Of a stretch of 64,000 nucleotides of DNA, positions 16,233-24,529 are shown in pieces. The stretch comes from JBQCHF01 sp051954955 (GTDB lineage Bacteria; Actinomycetota; Actinomycetes; Motilibacterales; Motilibacteraceae): NCBI GenBank assembly GCA_051954955.1, contig JBQCHF010000208.1:21146-85145 (forward strand), given 5' to 3'. The notes under the pieces are model-generated. The model made no database searches, was not told where the DNA came from, and saw only the letters and a program-made list of their open reading frames with translations. The translations under genes were made by a program, and so were the position numbers. Numbering within the stretch: the first letter of the stretch is position 1; every line of letters starts with the position of its first letter.

Positions 16233-17291
16233 TCAGCGCACCGGCGTGCTCGCCCGCAGGAGCACGGTGGTGCCCACCGGCTCGACCCGCAGGTCGGAGG
16301 ACCTCGCCGCAGGCTCGTCCAGTGCCAGCCGAACCGCCCGAGCCCCGACGTCCTCCAGCGGCACCTGCACGGTGGTGAGCGGCGGGTGGACGTCGCGCAG
16401 CGTGGCGATGTCGTCGAAGCCGGCCACGCCCAACCGCCCGGGGAGGGTGATCCCGGCCTCGCGGAGCGCCGTCATCGCGCCCACCGCCATCACGTCGTTC
16501 ACGGCGAAGACGGCGTCGACGTCGGTGCCCAGCTGCAGCCGAGCCTCGGCGCAGTGGGCGAGCAGCCCTCGCATGGCGGCGTGGCCGCCGTCGCGGGTGA
16601 AGTCCCCGTGCAGCACCAGATCCGGGCGCAGCGGCGCGCCGCGGCGTGCCAGGGCCTCGCGGAAGCCGGCCAGGCGGTCGGCCGCGGTGAGCAGCTCCTT
16701 CGGGCCACCCAGCACCGCGCACCGCCGGTAGCCCAGGTCGTGCAGCGCCCGTCCGAGAGCGCGGCCACCGGCGCGGTTCTCGATGGCGACGGTGTCGACC
16801 CCGAGCCGCGGCTGGCTCACCGCCACCACGCTGCCGCCCTCGTCCCGGAAGGCGGCCAGCTCGGCGGCCAACCGCCGGTCGTCGGCCTCGTCCGTCGTTC
16901 GGCTGCCCACGAGCACGATCAGCCGGGCGCGGTGCCGGCGCAGGGAGGCGACGTGATCGAGCTCGGCCCGCGGGTCGCGTCCGGTGCTCGCGATGCTCAC
17001 CAGCAGCTCGTGCCGCTCCGCCTCCCGCATGGCTCCGGCGGCGACCGAGGAGAAGTAGGGGTCGGCGATGTCGTGCACCACCAGACCCGCAAGGTCGGTG
17101 CGACGGCGGACCATCGCCTGGGCGAAGGCGTTGGGCGTGTAGCCCAGCTCCTGCGCCGCGCGCTCCACCCGCTCCTTGAGCGCGGGCCCCACCGTCCGCC
17201 CGGGCGAGCCGTTCAGTGCCCGCGAAGCGGTGGCCAGGGAGACACCGGCGCGATGGGCGACGTCGTAGAGGGTGACGGAGGAAGCGGCCAC
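16233..17291 (-). CDS. LacI family transcriptional repressor (first of two)
   Basis: This is a DNA-binding repressor of 352 residues. The helix-turn-helix is TLYDVAHRAGVSLATASRAL at residues 7-26, followed by a hinge and a sugar-binding type I periplasmic fold ending near 350. The GTG start has a long GGAGGGAGGGG just upstream. It follows, 69 bases downstream on the same strand, an operon of an isomerase, a DUF993 protein and an oxidoreductase, so it is the likely local regulator. The palindrome GGAAAGCGCTTTCC at 20681-20694, in front of that operon, is the obvious candidate operator. The inducer is presumably a sugar or sugar derivative. Confidence 0.9.
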   Translation of the reverse strand: MAASSVTLYDVAHRAGVSLATASRALNGSPGRTVGPALKERVERAAQELGYTPNAFAQAMVRRRTDLAGLVVHDIADPYFSSVAAGAMREAERHELLVSIASTGRDPRAELDHVASLRRHRARLIVLVGSRTTDEADDRRLAAELAAFRDEGGSVVAVSQPRLGVDTVAIENRAGGRALGRALHDLGYRRCAVLGGPKELLTAADRLAGFREALARRGAPLRPDLVLHGDFTRDGGHAAMRGLLAHCAEARLQLGTDVDAVFAVNDVMAVGAMTALREAGITLPGRLGVAGFDDIATLRDVHPPLTTVQVPLEDVGARAVRLALDEPAARSSDLRVEPVGTTVLLRASTPVR

Positions 17292-17360
17292 GTCCCCTCC
17301 CTCCTACGCCATGTCGGACCCGAACTCGCCTGCGTCCCGTGCAGTCTGCCAGGCGGCAGG

Positions 17361-18263
17361 TCACCGACCGGCCAGAGCCACCCATCGGCGAAGGGTTGTG
17401 GCGAGGACGGCGGCCGGGTCGGCGGCCCACACCTCGGCGTTGAACACCTCGACCTCCACGTCGCCGCGGTACCCCGCCTCGCCGGTGAGCGCCAGGAACG
17501 AGGCCAGGTCGATGTGTCCGTCGCCGGGCAGACCGCGGGAGAGCAGCGCGTCCGGCGGCAGGGGGGTGATCCAGTCGCCGATCTGCACGCTGGCGATGCG
17601 CTCGGCCGCGCGGTGCACCTGCTCGGCCAGCCGCGGGTCCCACCAGACGTGGAAGGCGTCGACCACCACGCCGACCTGCGCGGCCGGATGCTGCTCGGCC
17701 AGGTCGGTGGCCTGCTCGAGGGTGCTGAGCACCCCGCGGTCGGCGCAGTAGAGCGGGTGCATCGGCTCCAGGGCGAGGCGGACGCCGCGCTCGGCCGCGT
17801 AGGGGACCAGCTCGGCCAGCCGGTCGGCCACCCGCTGCCGGGCTCCGGGCAGGTCCTGGTCGCCGAGCGGTAGGCCGCCGACCACCAGCACCAGGCAGTC
17901 GGCGCCCAGCGTCGCCGCCTCGTCGAGCGCGCGGCGGTTGTCCGCCACCGCCCGACGACCCTCGTCCGGGTCCGATGCGGTGAGGAACCCGCCGCGGCAC
18001 AGCGAGGAGACCCTAAGGCCCGCCTCGCGGACCAGCCGCGCCGAGCGCTCGAGCCCGGCCTCGGCCACCGGCTCGCGCCACAGCCCGACGGCGGGGACGC
18101 CGGCGCGGGCGCAGGCGTCGACCACCTGCGGCACGTCCCAGGAGGGGACTGTGCGCTGGTTCAGCGAGAGCCGGGCCAGCCGCGGGTCACCGGGCTGCGG
18201 CGTCGGCACCGCAGCCGGGCGGCCGGAGGGCACGTCCAGCACGACGCTCTCGACGGCGGTCAC
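17361..18263 (-). CDS. Sugar phosphate isomerase/epimerase family protein (TIM barrel)
   Basis: This 300-residue AP-endonuclease-2-type TIM barrel is a predicted metal-dependent isomerase or epimerase. Candidate metal ligands are the glutamate in LALEPMHPLYCAD, the Asp-His of VVDAFHVWWD, a later GDGHIDLASF, and the glutamate in VEVEVFNAE. Its GTG overlaps the stop of the DUF993 gene (GTGA at 18260-18263), so the two are translationally coupled. Family members act on sugars, inosose or 3-keto-glycosides. With a Gfo/Idh/MocA oxidoreductase and an aldolase-like DUF993 protein it probably belongs to one sugar-catabolic pathway. The exact substrate is unknown. Confidence 0.85.
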   Translation of the reverse strand: MTAVESVVLDVPSGRPAAVPTPQPGDPRLARLSLNQRTVPSWDVPQVVDACARAGVPAVGLWREPVAEAGLERSARLVREAGLRVSSLCRGGFLTASDPDEGRRAVADNRRALDEAATLGADCLVLVVGGLPLGDQDLPGARQRVADRLAELVPYAAERGVRLALEPMHPLYCADRGVLSTLEQATDLAEQHPAAQVGVVVDAFHVWWDPRLAEQVHRAAERIASVQIGDWITPLPPDALLSRGLPGDGHIDLASFLALTGEAGYRGDVEVEVFNAEVWAADPAAVLATTLRRWVALAGR

Positions 18264-19486
18264 CCCGCCCCACCGACCTGGAGCAGCCGCTCGAACCGCG
18301 CGGCGGCGAGCGCTGGGTCGGGCAGCAGGCCGGCGACGTCGGCCAACCGCAGCACCTCGCCGAGGTGCACCAGGCTACGGGCGGACTGCAGGCCGCCCAG
18401 CATGGTGAAGCCGCGCTGGTGACCGCTGACCCAGGCAAGGAAGGCGATCCCTGCCTTGTAGAACTGGGTCGGCGCGGCGAAGACCTGCCGGGACAGCGGC
18501 AGCGTCGGTGCGAGCACCGCGTCGTAGGTGGCCAGGTCCCCGGCGTCGAGCGCGGCGAGCGCGGCGGCCGCCGCCGGCGCGATGGCGGCGAAGGCACCGA
18601 GCAGCGCGTGGCTGTGGCCGGTCCCGTCGCCGCGGATGAGCTCGGGGTAGTTGAAGTCGTCGCCGGTGTAGAGCCGCACGCCATCCGGCAGGGCGGCGCG
18701 GACGGTGCGCTCGTGGTCGGCGTCCAGGAGGGACACCTTCACCCCGTCGACGTGTGCGGCGTTCTCGCGCACCACGGCCAGGAACGTCTCGGTGGCCTGC
18801 GCGAGGTCGGTGCTGCCCCAGTAGCCGGCCAGGGCCGGGTCGAACATCGGCCCCAGCCAGTGCACGACGACGCGCTGGTCCGCCCCGGCGAGCACGTGCC
18901 CGTAGGCTTCGGCGTAGTCCTCCGGACCGCGCGCCAGACGCGCCAGCTGGCGGCTGGCCATCACCACGGGCTGGGCACCCGCGTCCTGCACGGCGTCGAG
19001 CTGCTCGCGCCAGGCCGCCACCACGGCGTCGACGTCGGGGAGCTCGGCCGGCGCGTGGTCGGTGGCGACGCCGGCGACGATGCGTCCGCCCACCGCCCGG
19101 GCCTCGGTCGCGCTGCGCCGGACCAGCTCGAGGGCGGTGGGCCAGTCCAGCCCCATGCCGCGCTGGGCGGTGTCCATCGCCTCGGCCACCCCGAGCCCGT
19201 AGGACCACAGGTGGTGGCGGAAGGCGAGCGTGGCGTCCCAGTCCACCGCTGCCGGAGCGCCCGGTGAGGTGTCGCCGAAGGGGTCGGCGACCACGTGGGC
19301 TGCGGCGAAGGCGGTGCGGGTCCTCGCGGGTCCGGCCGGCTGCACCCAGGGCACGGGCCGGCGCAGCCGGTGCGCGACCAGGGTTCCGTCGGGACGGGGG
19401 AGTCGCACGACGACGTCCGACAGGTGGTAGGCGCGGTCAGGGGCGGCGGCGCCGCGGGCGACGTCGGGCAGGTCGACGGCGGTCAC
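18260..19486 (-). CDS. DUF993 / dihydrodipicolinate-synthase-like protein
   Basis: This 408-residue protein matches the actinobacterial DUF993 group, which is distantly related to the dihydrodipicolinate synthase (class I aldolase) superfamily. Conserved stretches include FAAAHVVADPFGD, DWDATLAFRHHLWSYGLG, EAMDTAQRGMGLDW, VKVSLLDADHE and YTGDDFNYPELI. The lysine in VKVSLLD could be a Schiff-base residue by analogy, which is inference. GTG 19486 overlaps the oxidoreductase stop (GTGA). A longer in-frame extension upstream runs antisense to nothing recognisable and is rejected. No activity has been assigned to this family to my knowledge. Its fixed position between an isomerase and an oxidoreductase suggests a carbon-carbon cleavage or dehydration step. 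Confidence 0.85.
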   Translation of the reverse strand: MTAVDLPDVARGAAAPDRAYHLSDVVVRLPRPDGTLVAHRLRRPVPWVQPAGPARTRTAFAAAHVVADPFGDTSPGAPAAVDWDATLAFRHHLWSYGLGVAEAMDTAQRGMGLDWPTALELVRRSATEARAVGGRIVAGVATDHAPAELPDVDAVVAAWREQLDAVQDAGAQPVVMASRQLARLARGPEDYAEAYGHVLAGADQRVVVHWLGPMFDPALAGYWGSTDLAQATETFLAVVRENAAHVDGVKVSLLDADHERTVRAALPDGVRLYTGDDFNYPELIRGDGTGHSHALLGAFAAIAPAAAAALAALDAGDLATYDAVLAPTLPLSRQVFAAPTQFYKAGIAFLAWVSGHQRGFTMLGGLQSARSLVHLGEVLRLADVAGLLPDPALAAARFERLLQVGGAG

Positions 19487-20634
19487 CGGGACAGCTCCGC
19501 CAGCTCGATCCGGCGGCCCTCGCGGCTGGAGGACAGCCCCGCCTCGGCCAGCTGCAGCCCGCGGGCGCCGGACAGCAGGTCGTAGCGGTGCTTGCGGCCA
19601 GCCACGACGTCCTGCACGAACAGCTCCCACTGGGCCTTGAACCCGTTGTCGAACTCGGCGTTGTGCGGCACCGGCAGCCACTGGTCCCGGTAGCGCTGGG
19701 TCTCGGGGAGGTCCGGGTTCCACACCGGCTTGGGCGTGGCCGCCCGCGGCTGGGCCACGCACTGGTGCAGGCCGGCCACGGCGCTGCCGTGCGTGCCGTC
19801 CACCTGGAACTCGACCAGCTCGTCGCGGTGCACGCGCACGGCCCAGGAGGAGTTGACCTGGGCGATGACGCCGCCCGCGAGCTCGAAGATGCCGTAGGCG
19901 GCGTCGTCGGCCGTGGCCTCGTACTCCTGCCCCTGCTCGTCCCACCGGCGGGGGATGTGCGTGACGGCCCGGGCGGTGACCGCCTCCACCCGGCCCACCA
20001 GCGACTCGAGGACGTAGTTCCAGTGGCAGAACATGTCCGTGACGATGCCGCCGCCGTCCTGCGCCCGGTAGTTCCAGCTCGGGCGCTGCGCCGTCTGCCA
20101 GTCCCCTTCGAAGACCCAGTAGCCGAACTCGCCGCGGATGGACAGGATCCGGCCGAAGAAGCCACCGTCCACCAGGCGCTGCAGCGTGCGTAGCCCGGGC
20201 AGGAACAGCTTGTCGTGCACCACCCCGTGCACCACGCCGGCCTGTTCGGCGAGGCGCGCCAGCTCCAGGCCCTCGGTGAGCGACTCCGCGCTGGGCTTCT
20301 CGGTGTAGACGTGCTTCCCGGCCGCCAGCGCCTTGCGGATCGCCGCGCCGCGCACGTTGGTGAGCTGGGCGTCGAAGTAGATGTCGACCTGGGGGTCGGC
20401 CAGGACGGCGTCCAGGTCGGTGCTCCAGCGGGCGACCTTGTGCTGCTCAGCCAGCTCGCGCAGCTTGCGCTCGTTGCGTCCCACCAGGATCGGCTCGAGC
20501 TGGACACGGCTGCCGTCCGGCAGTTGGACGCCCCCGGCGTCGCGCAGGGCCAGGACCGAGCGCACCAGGTGCTGCCGGTAGCCCATGCGGCCGGTGACGC
20601 CGTTCATGGCGACGACGAGGGTGCGGTCGGGCAT
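19483..20634 (-). CDS. Gfo/Idh/MocA family NAD(P)-dependent oxidoreductase
   Basis: This 383-residue dehydrogenase has an N-terminal Rossmann domain beginning with LVVAMNGVTGRMGYRQHLVR. The cofactor loop continues to YFDAQLTNVRGAAIRKALAA and then YTEKPSAES, which carries the EKP lysine characteristic of the family. The C-terminal domain spans about 150-360. It is the first gene of a three-gene operon whose members overlap by 4 nt. A GGAG lies six bases before the ATG. The promoter region contains a perfect LacI-type palindrome 47 bases upstream. It probably oxidises a cyclic sugar or polyol; the substrate is not evident. Confidence 0.9.
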   Translation of the reverse strand: MPDRTLVVAMNGVTGRMGYRQHLVRSVLALRDAGGVQLPDGSRVQLEPILVGRNERKLRELAEQHKVARWSTDLDAVLADPQVDIYFDAQLTNVRGAAIRKALAAGKHVYTEKPSAESLTEGLELARLAEQAGVVHGVVHDKLFLPGLRTLQRLVDGGFFGRILSIRGEFGYWVFEGDWQTAQRPSWNYRAQDGGGIVTDMFCHWNYVLESLVGRVEAVTARAVTHIPRRWDEQGQEYEATADDAAYGIFELAGGVIAQVNSSWAVRVHRDELVEFQVDGTHGSAVAGLHQCVAQPRAATPKPVWNPDLPETQRYRDQWLPVPHNAEFDNGFKAQWELFVQDVVAGRKHRYDLLSGARGLQLAEAGLSSSREGRRIELAELSR

Positions 20635-20680
20635 GTCTGCTCCGGGGCGGTGAGGAGGCCGGCGGGTTGGACTGGCGTTG

Positions 20681-20694
20681 GGAAAGCGCTTTCC
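20681..20694. promoter_or_regulatory. LacI-family operator, perfect 14-bp palindrome
   Basis: GGAAAGCGCTTTCC lies between the divergent oxidoreductase operon and the hydroxyacid dehydrogenase gene. The central CG step and AAAGCGCTTT core are typical of LacI/CcpA-like operators. A one-base variant occurs at 32725-32738. Confidence 0.8.
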
Positions 20695-20704
20695 ACACTA
20701 GGGT
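20695..20704. promoter_or_regulatory. Overlapping divergent -10 elements next to the LacI operator
   Basis: ACACTAGGGT contains TAGGGT on the plus strand (20699-20704) and TAGTGT on the minus strand (20700-20695). The two share the central TA. The operator abuts both. Confidence 0.4.
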
Positions 20705-20768
20705 GTGCGGTGCTGCTGGAGCAAGAGCCGAGCCGAGCCGTCCTGCCGACGGATGTCAGGAGTTCCCC

Positions 20769-21794
20769 GTGGACACAGCCGAACCCTCTGCAAGAAGGCC
20801 GGTCGTGGTGATGGCGATGACCCCGCACCTCGTGCCCAAGCTCTTCGACGACGCGGCGCTGGCCCGGATGCGGGAGGTGACCGACGTGCGCATGCCGGTC
20901 CTCGAGACCTTCGACACCGAGCCGGCACCTGGGCTGCTGCGCGCCGCGGACGTGCTGCTCACCGGCTGGGGGTGCCCGCGGGTGGACGACGCGGTGCTGG
21001 CCCGCGCGCCGCACCTGCGGGCCGTCATGCACGCGGCTGGCTCGGTGAAGGGGCACCTTGACCCCGTCTGCTGGGAGCGGGGGATCGTGGTCTCCTCGGC
21101 GGTGGCGGCCAACGCGTTGCCGGTCGCCGAGTTCGCCCTGGCCGCCGTCCTCTTCGCGGGCAAGGGCGTGCTCGCGCTCACCGAGGACTACCGCACCCGG
21201 CGGGACTGGGTGCACCTGCAGCGGGACTGGCCCGGCATCGGGAACTACCGGCGCGTCGTCGGCGTCGTGGGCGCCTCCAGGATCGGCCGCCGGCTGCTGG
21301 AGCTGCTGCGTCCCTTCGACCTCGAGGTGCTGCTGCACGACCCCTACGTCGACGCCCTCGAGGCGGCGTCCCTCGGTGCGTGCGCGGTCGAGCTGGACGA
21401 GCTGCTGGCCGCCTCCGACGTGGTGACGCTGCACGCCCCCGCGGTCCCCGCCACGCGGCACATGCTGGACAGGCGACGGCTCGGGCTCATGCGTGACGGC
21501 GCGACGCTGGTGAACACCGCGCGGGGCTCGCTGGTCGACGGCGCCGCGTTGGAGGCCGAGCTCGTCTCCGGGCGGCTCAGCGCGTTCCTCGACGTGACCG
21601 ACCCCGACGTGCCGCCGGCGTCTTCGCCCCTGTGGGAGCTGCCCAACGTGCTGCTGACCCCGCACGTGGCTGGAGCGGCCGGCAACGAGCTGCGCCGGCT
21701 CGGGGACCACGCCGTGGACGAGATCGTGCGGTTCGCCGCCGGCCGGCCGCTGGCCGGCGAGGTGCGCGCGGAGGACCTCGCCCGGATCGCATAG
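20769..21794 (+). CDS. D-isomer-specific 2-hydroxyacid dehydrogenase family protein
   Basis: This is an NAD(P)-dependent 2-ketoacid/2-hydroxyacid oxidoreductase of 341 residues from GTG 20769, which follows CAGGAG by six bases. The nucleotide-binding segment reads VVGVVGASRIGRRLLELL, a GxSxxG variant of the usual GxGxxG. The catalytic arginine is in VNTARGSLVDG and the histidine in LTPHVAGA. It is divergent from the oxidoreductase/DUF993/isomerase operon and shares the LacI-type operator, so it is likely induced by the same substrate. It could interconvert a hydroxy acid produced from the DUF993-dependent cleavage; that link is inference. Confidence 0.9.
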   Translation: MDTAEPSARRPVVVMAMTPHLVPKLFDDAALARMREVTDVRMPVLETFDTEPAPGLLRAADVLLTGWGCPRVDDAVLARAPHLRAVMHAAGSVKGHLDPVCWERGIVVSSAVAANALPVAEFALAAVLFAGKGVLALTEDYRTRRDWVHLQRDWPGIGNYRRVVGVVGASRIGRRLLELLRPFDLEVLLHDPYVDALEAASLGACAVELDELLAASDVVTLHAPAVPATRHMLDRRRLGLMRDGATLVNTARGSLVDGAALEAELVSGRLSAFLDVTDPDVPPASSPLWELPNVLLTPHVAGAAGNELRRLGDHAVDEIVRFAAGRPLAGEVRAEDLARIA

Positions 21795-21827
21795 CTCGAT
21801 CTGGGGGCGGAACCGACCCAGGAAAGA

Positions 21828-21865
21828 ACTCGCCCACCGAGGAGGATTCTCCTCGGTGGGCGAGT
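21828..21865. terminator. Bidirectional terminator, 17-bp perfect stem
   Basis: ACTCGCCCACCGAGGAG pairs exactly with its complement around a GATT loop. It lies between the convergent hydroxyacid dehydrogenase and beta-mannosidase genes. Confidence 0.85.
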
Positions 21866-21945
21866 ATTGATCACGGGACCGTGATCGTTCCGGGCGGGGC
21901 CGGGGGTGCGGCGGCGCTATGGCCGCCGCCGGCGCGGGGCGCCCG

Positions 21946-24459
21946 TCACGCACCCACACCGGCGGCGGCTTGGTCCGCGAGCGCTGCGCGCGAGCGCAGC
22001 ACCGCGGCGTTCACGGTGGCGAGCACGGGCTCGGCCACGAGCGCGGAGAGGTCCAGCTCGGCGCGGGTGCGCACGTGCAGCTCGACGACCTCGCCGGGAA
22101 GCAGGGTGAGGCACGCGTCGTCGACCTCGGCGTCGGGCGCGAGCCGGTCGGCGTGCAGCACCAGGTCGCGGACCACGGAGGTCGCCTCGATGTGCACGCG
22201 GTAGCCGCCGGCCTCGGGCACCGCCTGGGCCACCAGGGGTTCGGCGACGTAGGCGAGGTCGCGGTCCTCGGCGAAGAACCACAGTCCACGCTGCTCGCCG
22301 GCGGTGGCGACCAGCACCTCCGACGTCACGTCGGCGGGGGCGGCCAGGGCTGCCGGCAGCTCGTGCTCGAGCACGCTGTGAGGGGCGACCACGACCGGCG
22401 CCACCAGCGCGTCGAGCAGCGAGCCGTCGAAGCCGTGCCGCTCCACCGAGAGCGTGGTCTCCCACGGCTCGTCGGACTGGTTGACGACGGCGGCCACCAG
22501 CCGGCCCTCGCGGGGCTGGACGGTGACGAGACGGTCGGCGAAGGCCCGGCGCAGGGCGTACCAGAGCGGCTTGCGCCGCTCGGCGCCGTCCACCGCGGCC
22601 CAGGAGATGACCGGCCAGCAGTCGTTGAGCTGCCACACGATGGCGCCGGCCACGCTCGGCCAGCGGGACCGCCAGTGCTCCACGCCCAGCTGGATCGCCC
22701 GGGCCTGGTTGACCTGCGTGAGGTGGTGCCAGTCGTCGGCGTCGAAGCCCTCGCCGAAGTGGTCGGCGAGGCCCCGCAGCAGGTTCTCCTGGCCGAACTT
22801 GGCCTTCTGGTGCGCCACGACGCCTGGGGAGTCCGGCGAGAACGGCCGGTCGGAGACCGCCTCGCGCAGCGTCGCCCAGGCCGGCGGCGCCTGCCAGCCG
22901 AACTCGGAGACGAAGGGCGGGGCGTAGTCGCGGTAGCCGGTGTAGTCGCGGCCGTTCCAGACGTCCCAGATGTGGATGCACCCGTGGTCGGGGTCGTTCG
23001 GCGGCAGGTCCGCCGAGCCGGACCACGGCGAGCCCGCCCAGTACGGCCGCGTCGGGTCCACCTCGGCCACGATCGAGGGGAGCAGGTCGTAGTAGTAGCC
23101 CAGGCCCCAGCTGCGCCCCTCGAGCGGTTCGCGCCAGTGCCAGACGTCGAAGCCCCAGATGTTCTCGTTGTTGCCGTTCCACAGGACCAGGCTGGGGTGC
23201 GGGGTGAGGCGGGCGACGTTCTCGCGGGCCTCGGCCTCGACCTCGGACCAGAGCGGCTCCTCCTCCGGGTAGGCGGCGCAGGCGAACAGGAAGTCCTGCC
23301 ACACCATGAGGCCGAGCTCGTCGCAGGCGTCGTAGAAGTCGCCGGTCTCGTAGAGGCCACCGCCCCAGACCCGGACCAGGTCGACGTTGGCCTCGCAGGC
23401 CTGCTGCAGCCGGCGGCGGTAGCGGGCGGCGTCGACACGGTGCGGGAAGCAGTCGTCGGGGATCCAGTTGACCCCGCGGGCGAAGACCGAGACGTCGTTG
23501 ACCACGAAGGTGAACGCGGTGCGCTGCTCGTCCCCGGTCGTGTCGATCCGGAAGGAGCGGAACCCGATCCGGCGCTGCCAGGCGTCGAGGTCCTCGCCGT
23601 CGACGGTCTGCAGGGTGACGGCGCAGGCGTATAGGGGCTGCTCGCCGAGACTGCGCGGCCACCACAGCTCGGGCTGGGGGACCTCGACGACGGCGACGGC
23701 CTGGTCCGCGCCCGCGGGCACGGTCACGCTAGCGCTCCGGCCGGCGACGTCGACGCGGACGAGCAGCTCGTGGTCGCGGGCGGCTGCGGTGCGCTCGAGG
23801 TCGACGTGCACCTCGACCCGGCCGTCGGGGCGCTCGGCGGTGGGGACCAGGGTCACCAGCGGGCGGACCTGGGCGAGCCGGGCGGTGCTCCAGGCGTGCA
23901 GGGAGACCGGCTTCCAGATCCCGGCGGTGACGAGCGTCGGGCCCCAGTCCCAGCCGAAGTTGCACGCCATCTTCCGCACGAAGTTCCCGGGCTCCGGGTA
24001 GGCGTTCGGGTGGACGCCCAGCTCGCGCTGCAGACGCTCGGCCTCGTCGTAGACCGAGGCGAAGCGCACCTCCAGGTCGCGTGCTCCGCCGGCCAGCGCA
24101 GCGGTGACGTCGAAGCGGTACGAGCGGTGCATGTTGCGGGTGCTGCCGATCTCCGTCCCGCCCAGCAGCACCGTGGCCATGGTGTCCAGGCCCTCGAAGA
24201 CCAGGTCGACCCGCTCGTGCGCAGAGAGATCAGCGTCGTCGAGGCTGGTGCGGTAGGTCCAGGCCGAGCGCCCGACCCAGTGCTGGGCGTCCTCGTTGCG
24301 GTCCAGGTAGGGGTCGGCGAGCAGCCCGGCGGCCATCAGGTCGGTGTGCACGCACCCCGGCACCTGTGCCGGCAGCACCCGCCCCGAGACCTCCGCCGGT
24401 ACTCCCTCGGCCGGAGCGTGCAGGGTCCAGCTCGCGGTCAGGGGCAGGTGGCGGTCCAT
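21946..24459 (-). CDS. Beta-mannosidase (glycoside hydrolase family 2)
   Basis: This is an 837-residue GH2 enzyme expected to release mannose from the non-reducing ends of beta-mannosides in the cytoplasm, since there is no signal peptide. Domains run as sugar-binding jelly roll (about 1-190), immunoglobulin-like (about 190-300), catalytic TIM barrel (about 300-640) and C-terminal beta domains. The acid/base is Glu432 in NGNNENIWG and the nucleophile is Glu519 in SEFGWQ. FNWGWDWGP-like FGWDWGPTL is typical of family mannosidases. It is the last gene of a sugar-importer operon, so the importer probably supplies manno-oligosaccharides or N-glycan fragments. Substrate range within GH2 cannot be fixed by sequence alone. 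Confidence 0.9.
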   Translation of the reverse strand: MDRHLPLTASWTLHAPAEGVPAEVSGRVLPAQVPGCVHTDLMAAGLLADPYLDRNEDAQHWVGRSAWTYRTSLDDADLSAHERVDLVFEGLDTMATVLLGGTEIGSTRNMHRSYRFDVTAALAGGARDLEVRFASVYDEAERLQRELGVHPNAYPEPGNFVRKMACNFGWDWGPTLVTAGIWKPVSLHAWSTARLAQVRPLVTLVPTAERPDGRVEVHVDLERTAAARDHELLVRVDVAGRSASVTVPAGADQAVAVVEVPQPELWWPRSLGEQPLYACAVTLQTVDGEDLDAWQRRIGFRSFRIDTTGDEQRTAFTFVVNDVSVFARGVNWIPDDCFPHRVDAARYRRRLQQACEANVDLVRVWGGGLYETGDFYDACDELGLMVWQDFLFACAAYPEEEPLWSEVEAEARENVARLTPHPSLVLWNGNNENIWGFDVWHWREPLEGRSWGLGYYYDLLPSIVAEVDPTRPYWAGSPWSGSADLPPNDPDHGCIHIWDVWNGRDYTGYRDYAPPFVSEFGWQAPPAWATLREAVSDRPFSPDSPGVVAHQKAKFGQENLLRGLADHFGEGFDADDWHHLTQVNQARAIQLGVEHWRSRWPSVAGAIVWQLNDCWPVISWAAVDGAERRKPLWYALRRAFADRLVTVQPREGRLVAAVVNQSDEPWETTLSVERHGFDGSLLDALVAPVVVAPHSVLEHELPAALAAPADVTSEVLVATAGEQRGLWFFAEDRDLAYVAEPLVAQAVPEAGGYRVHIEATSVVRDLVLHADRLAPDAEVDDACLTLLPGEVVELHVRTRAELDLSALVAEPVLATVNAAVLRSRAALADQAAAGVGA

Positions 24460-24529
24460 GGTCCTCCGTCGTTGGCCCCGGGCGGGGCAGGTCGATGGGT
24501 CGGTCGGTGCGGGTGGGCGGGGGAGGGCG

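Noticed and set aside
19487..19945. Long N-terminal extension of the DUF993 gene
   Set aside because: The extension is Arg/Ala/Gly-rich and antiparallel in frame to the oxidoreductase gene. The GTGA overlap at 19483-19486 gives a far better start.
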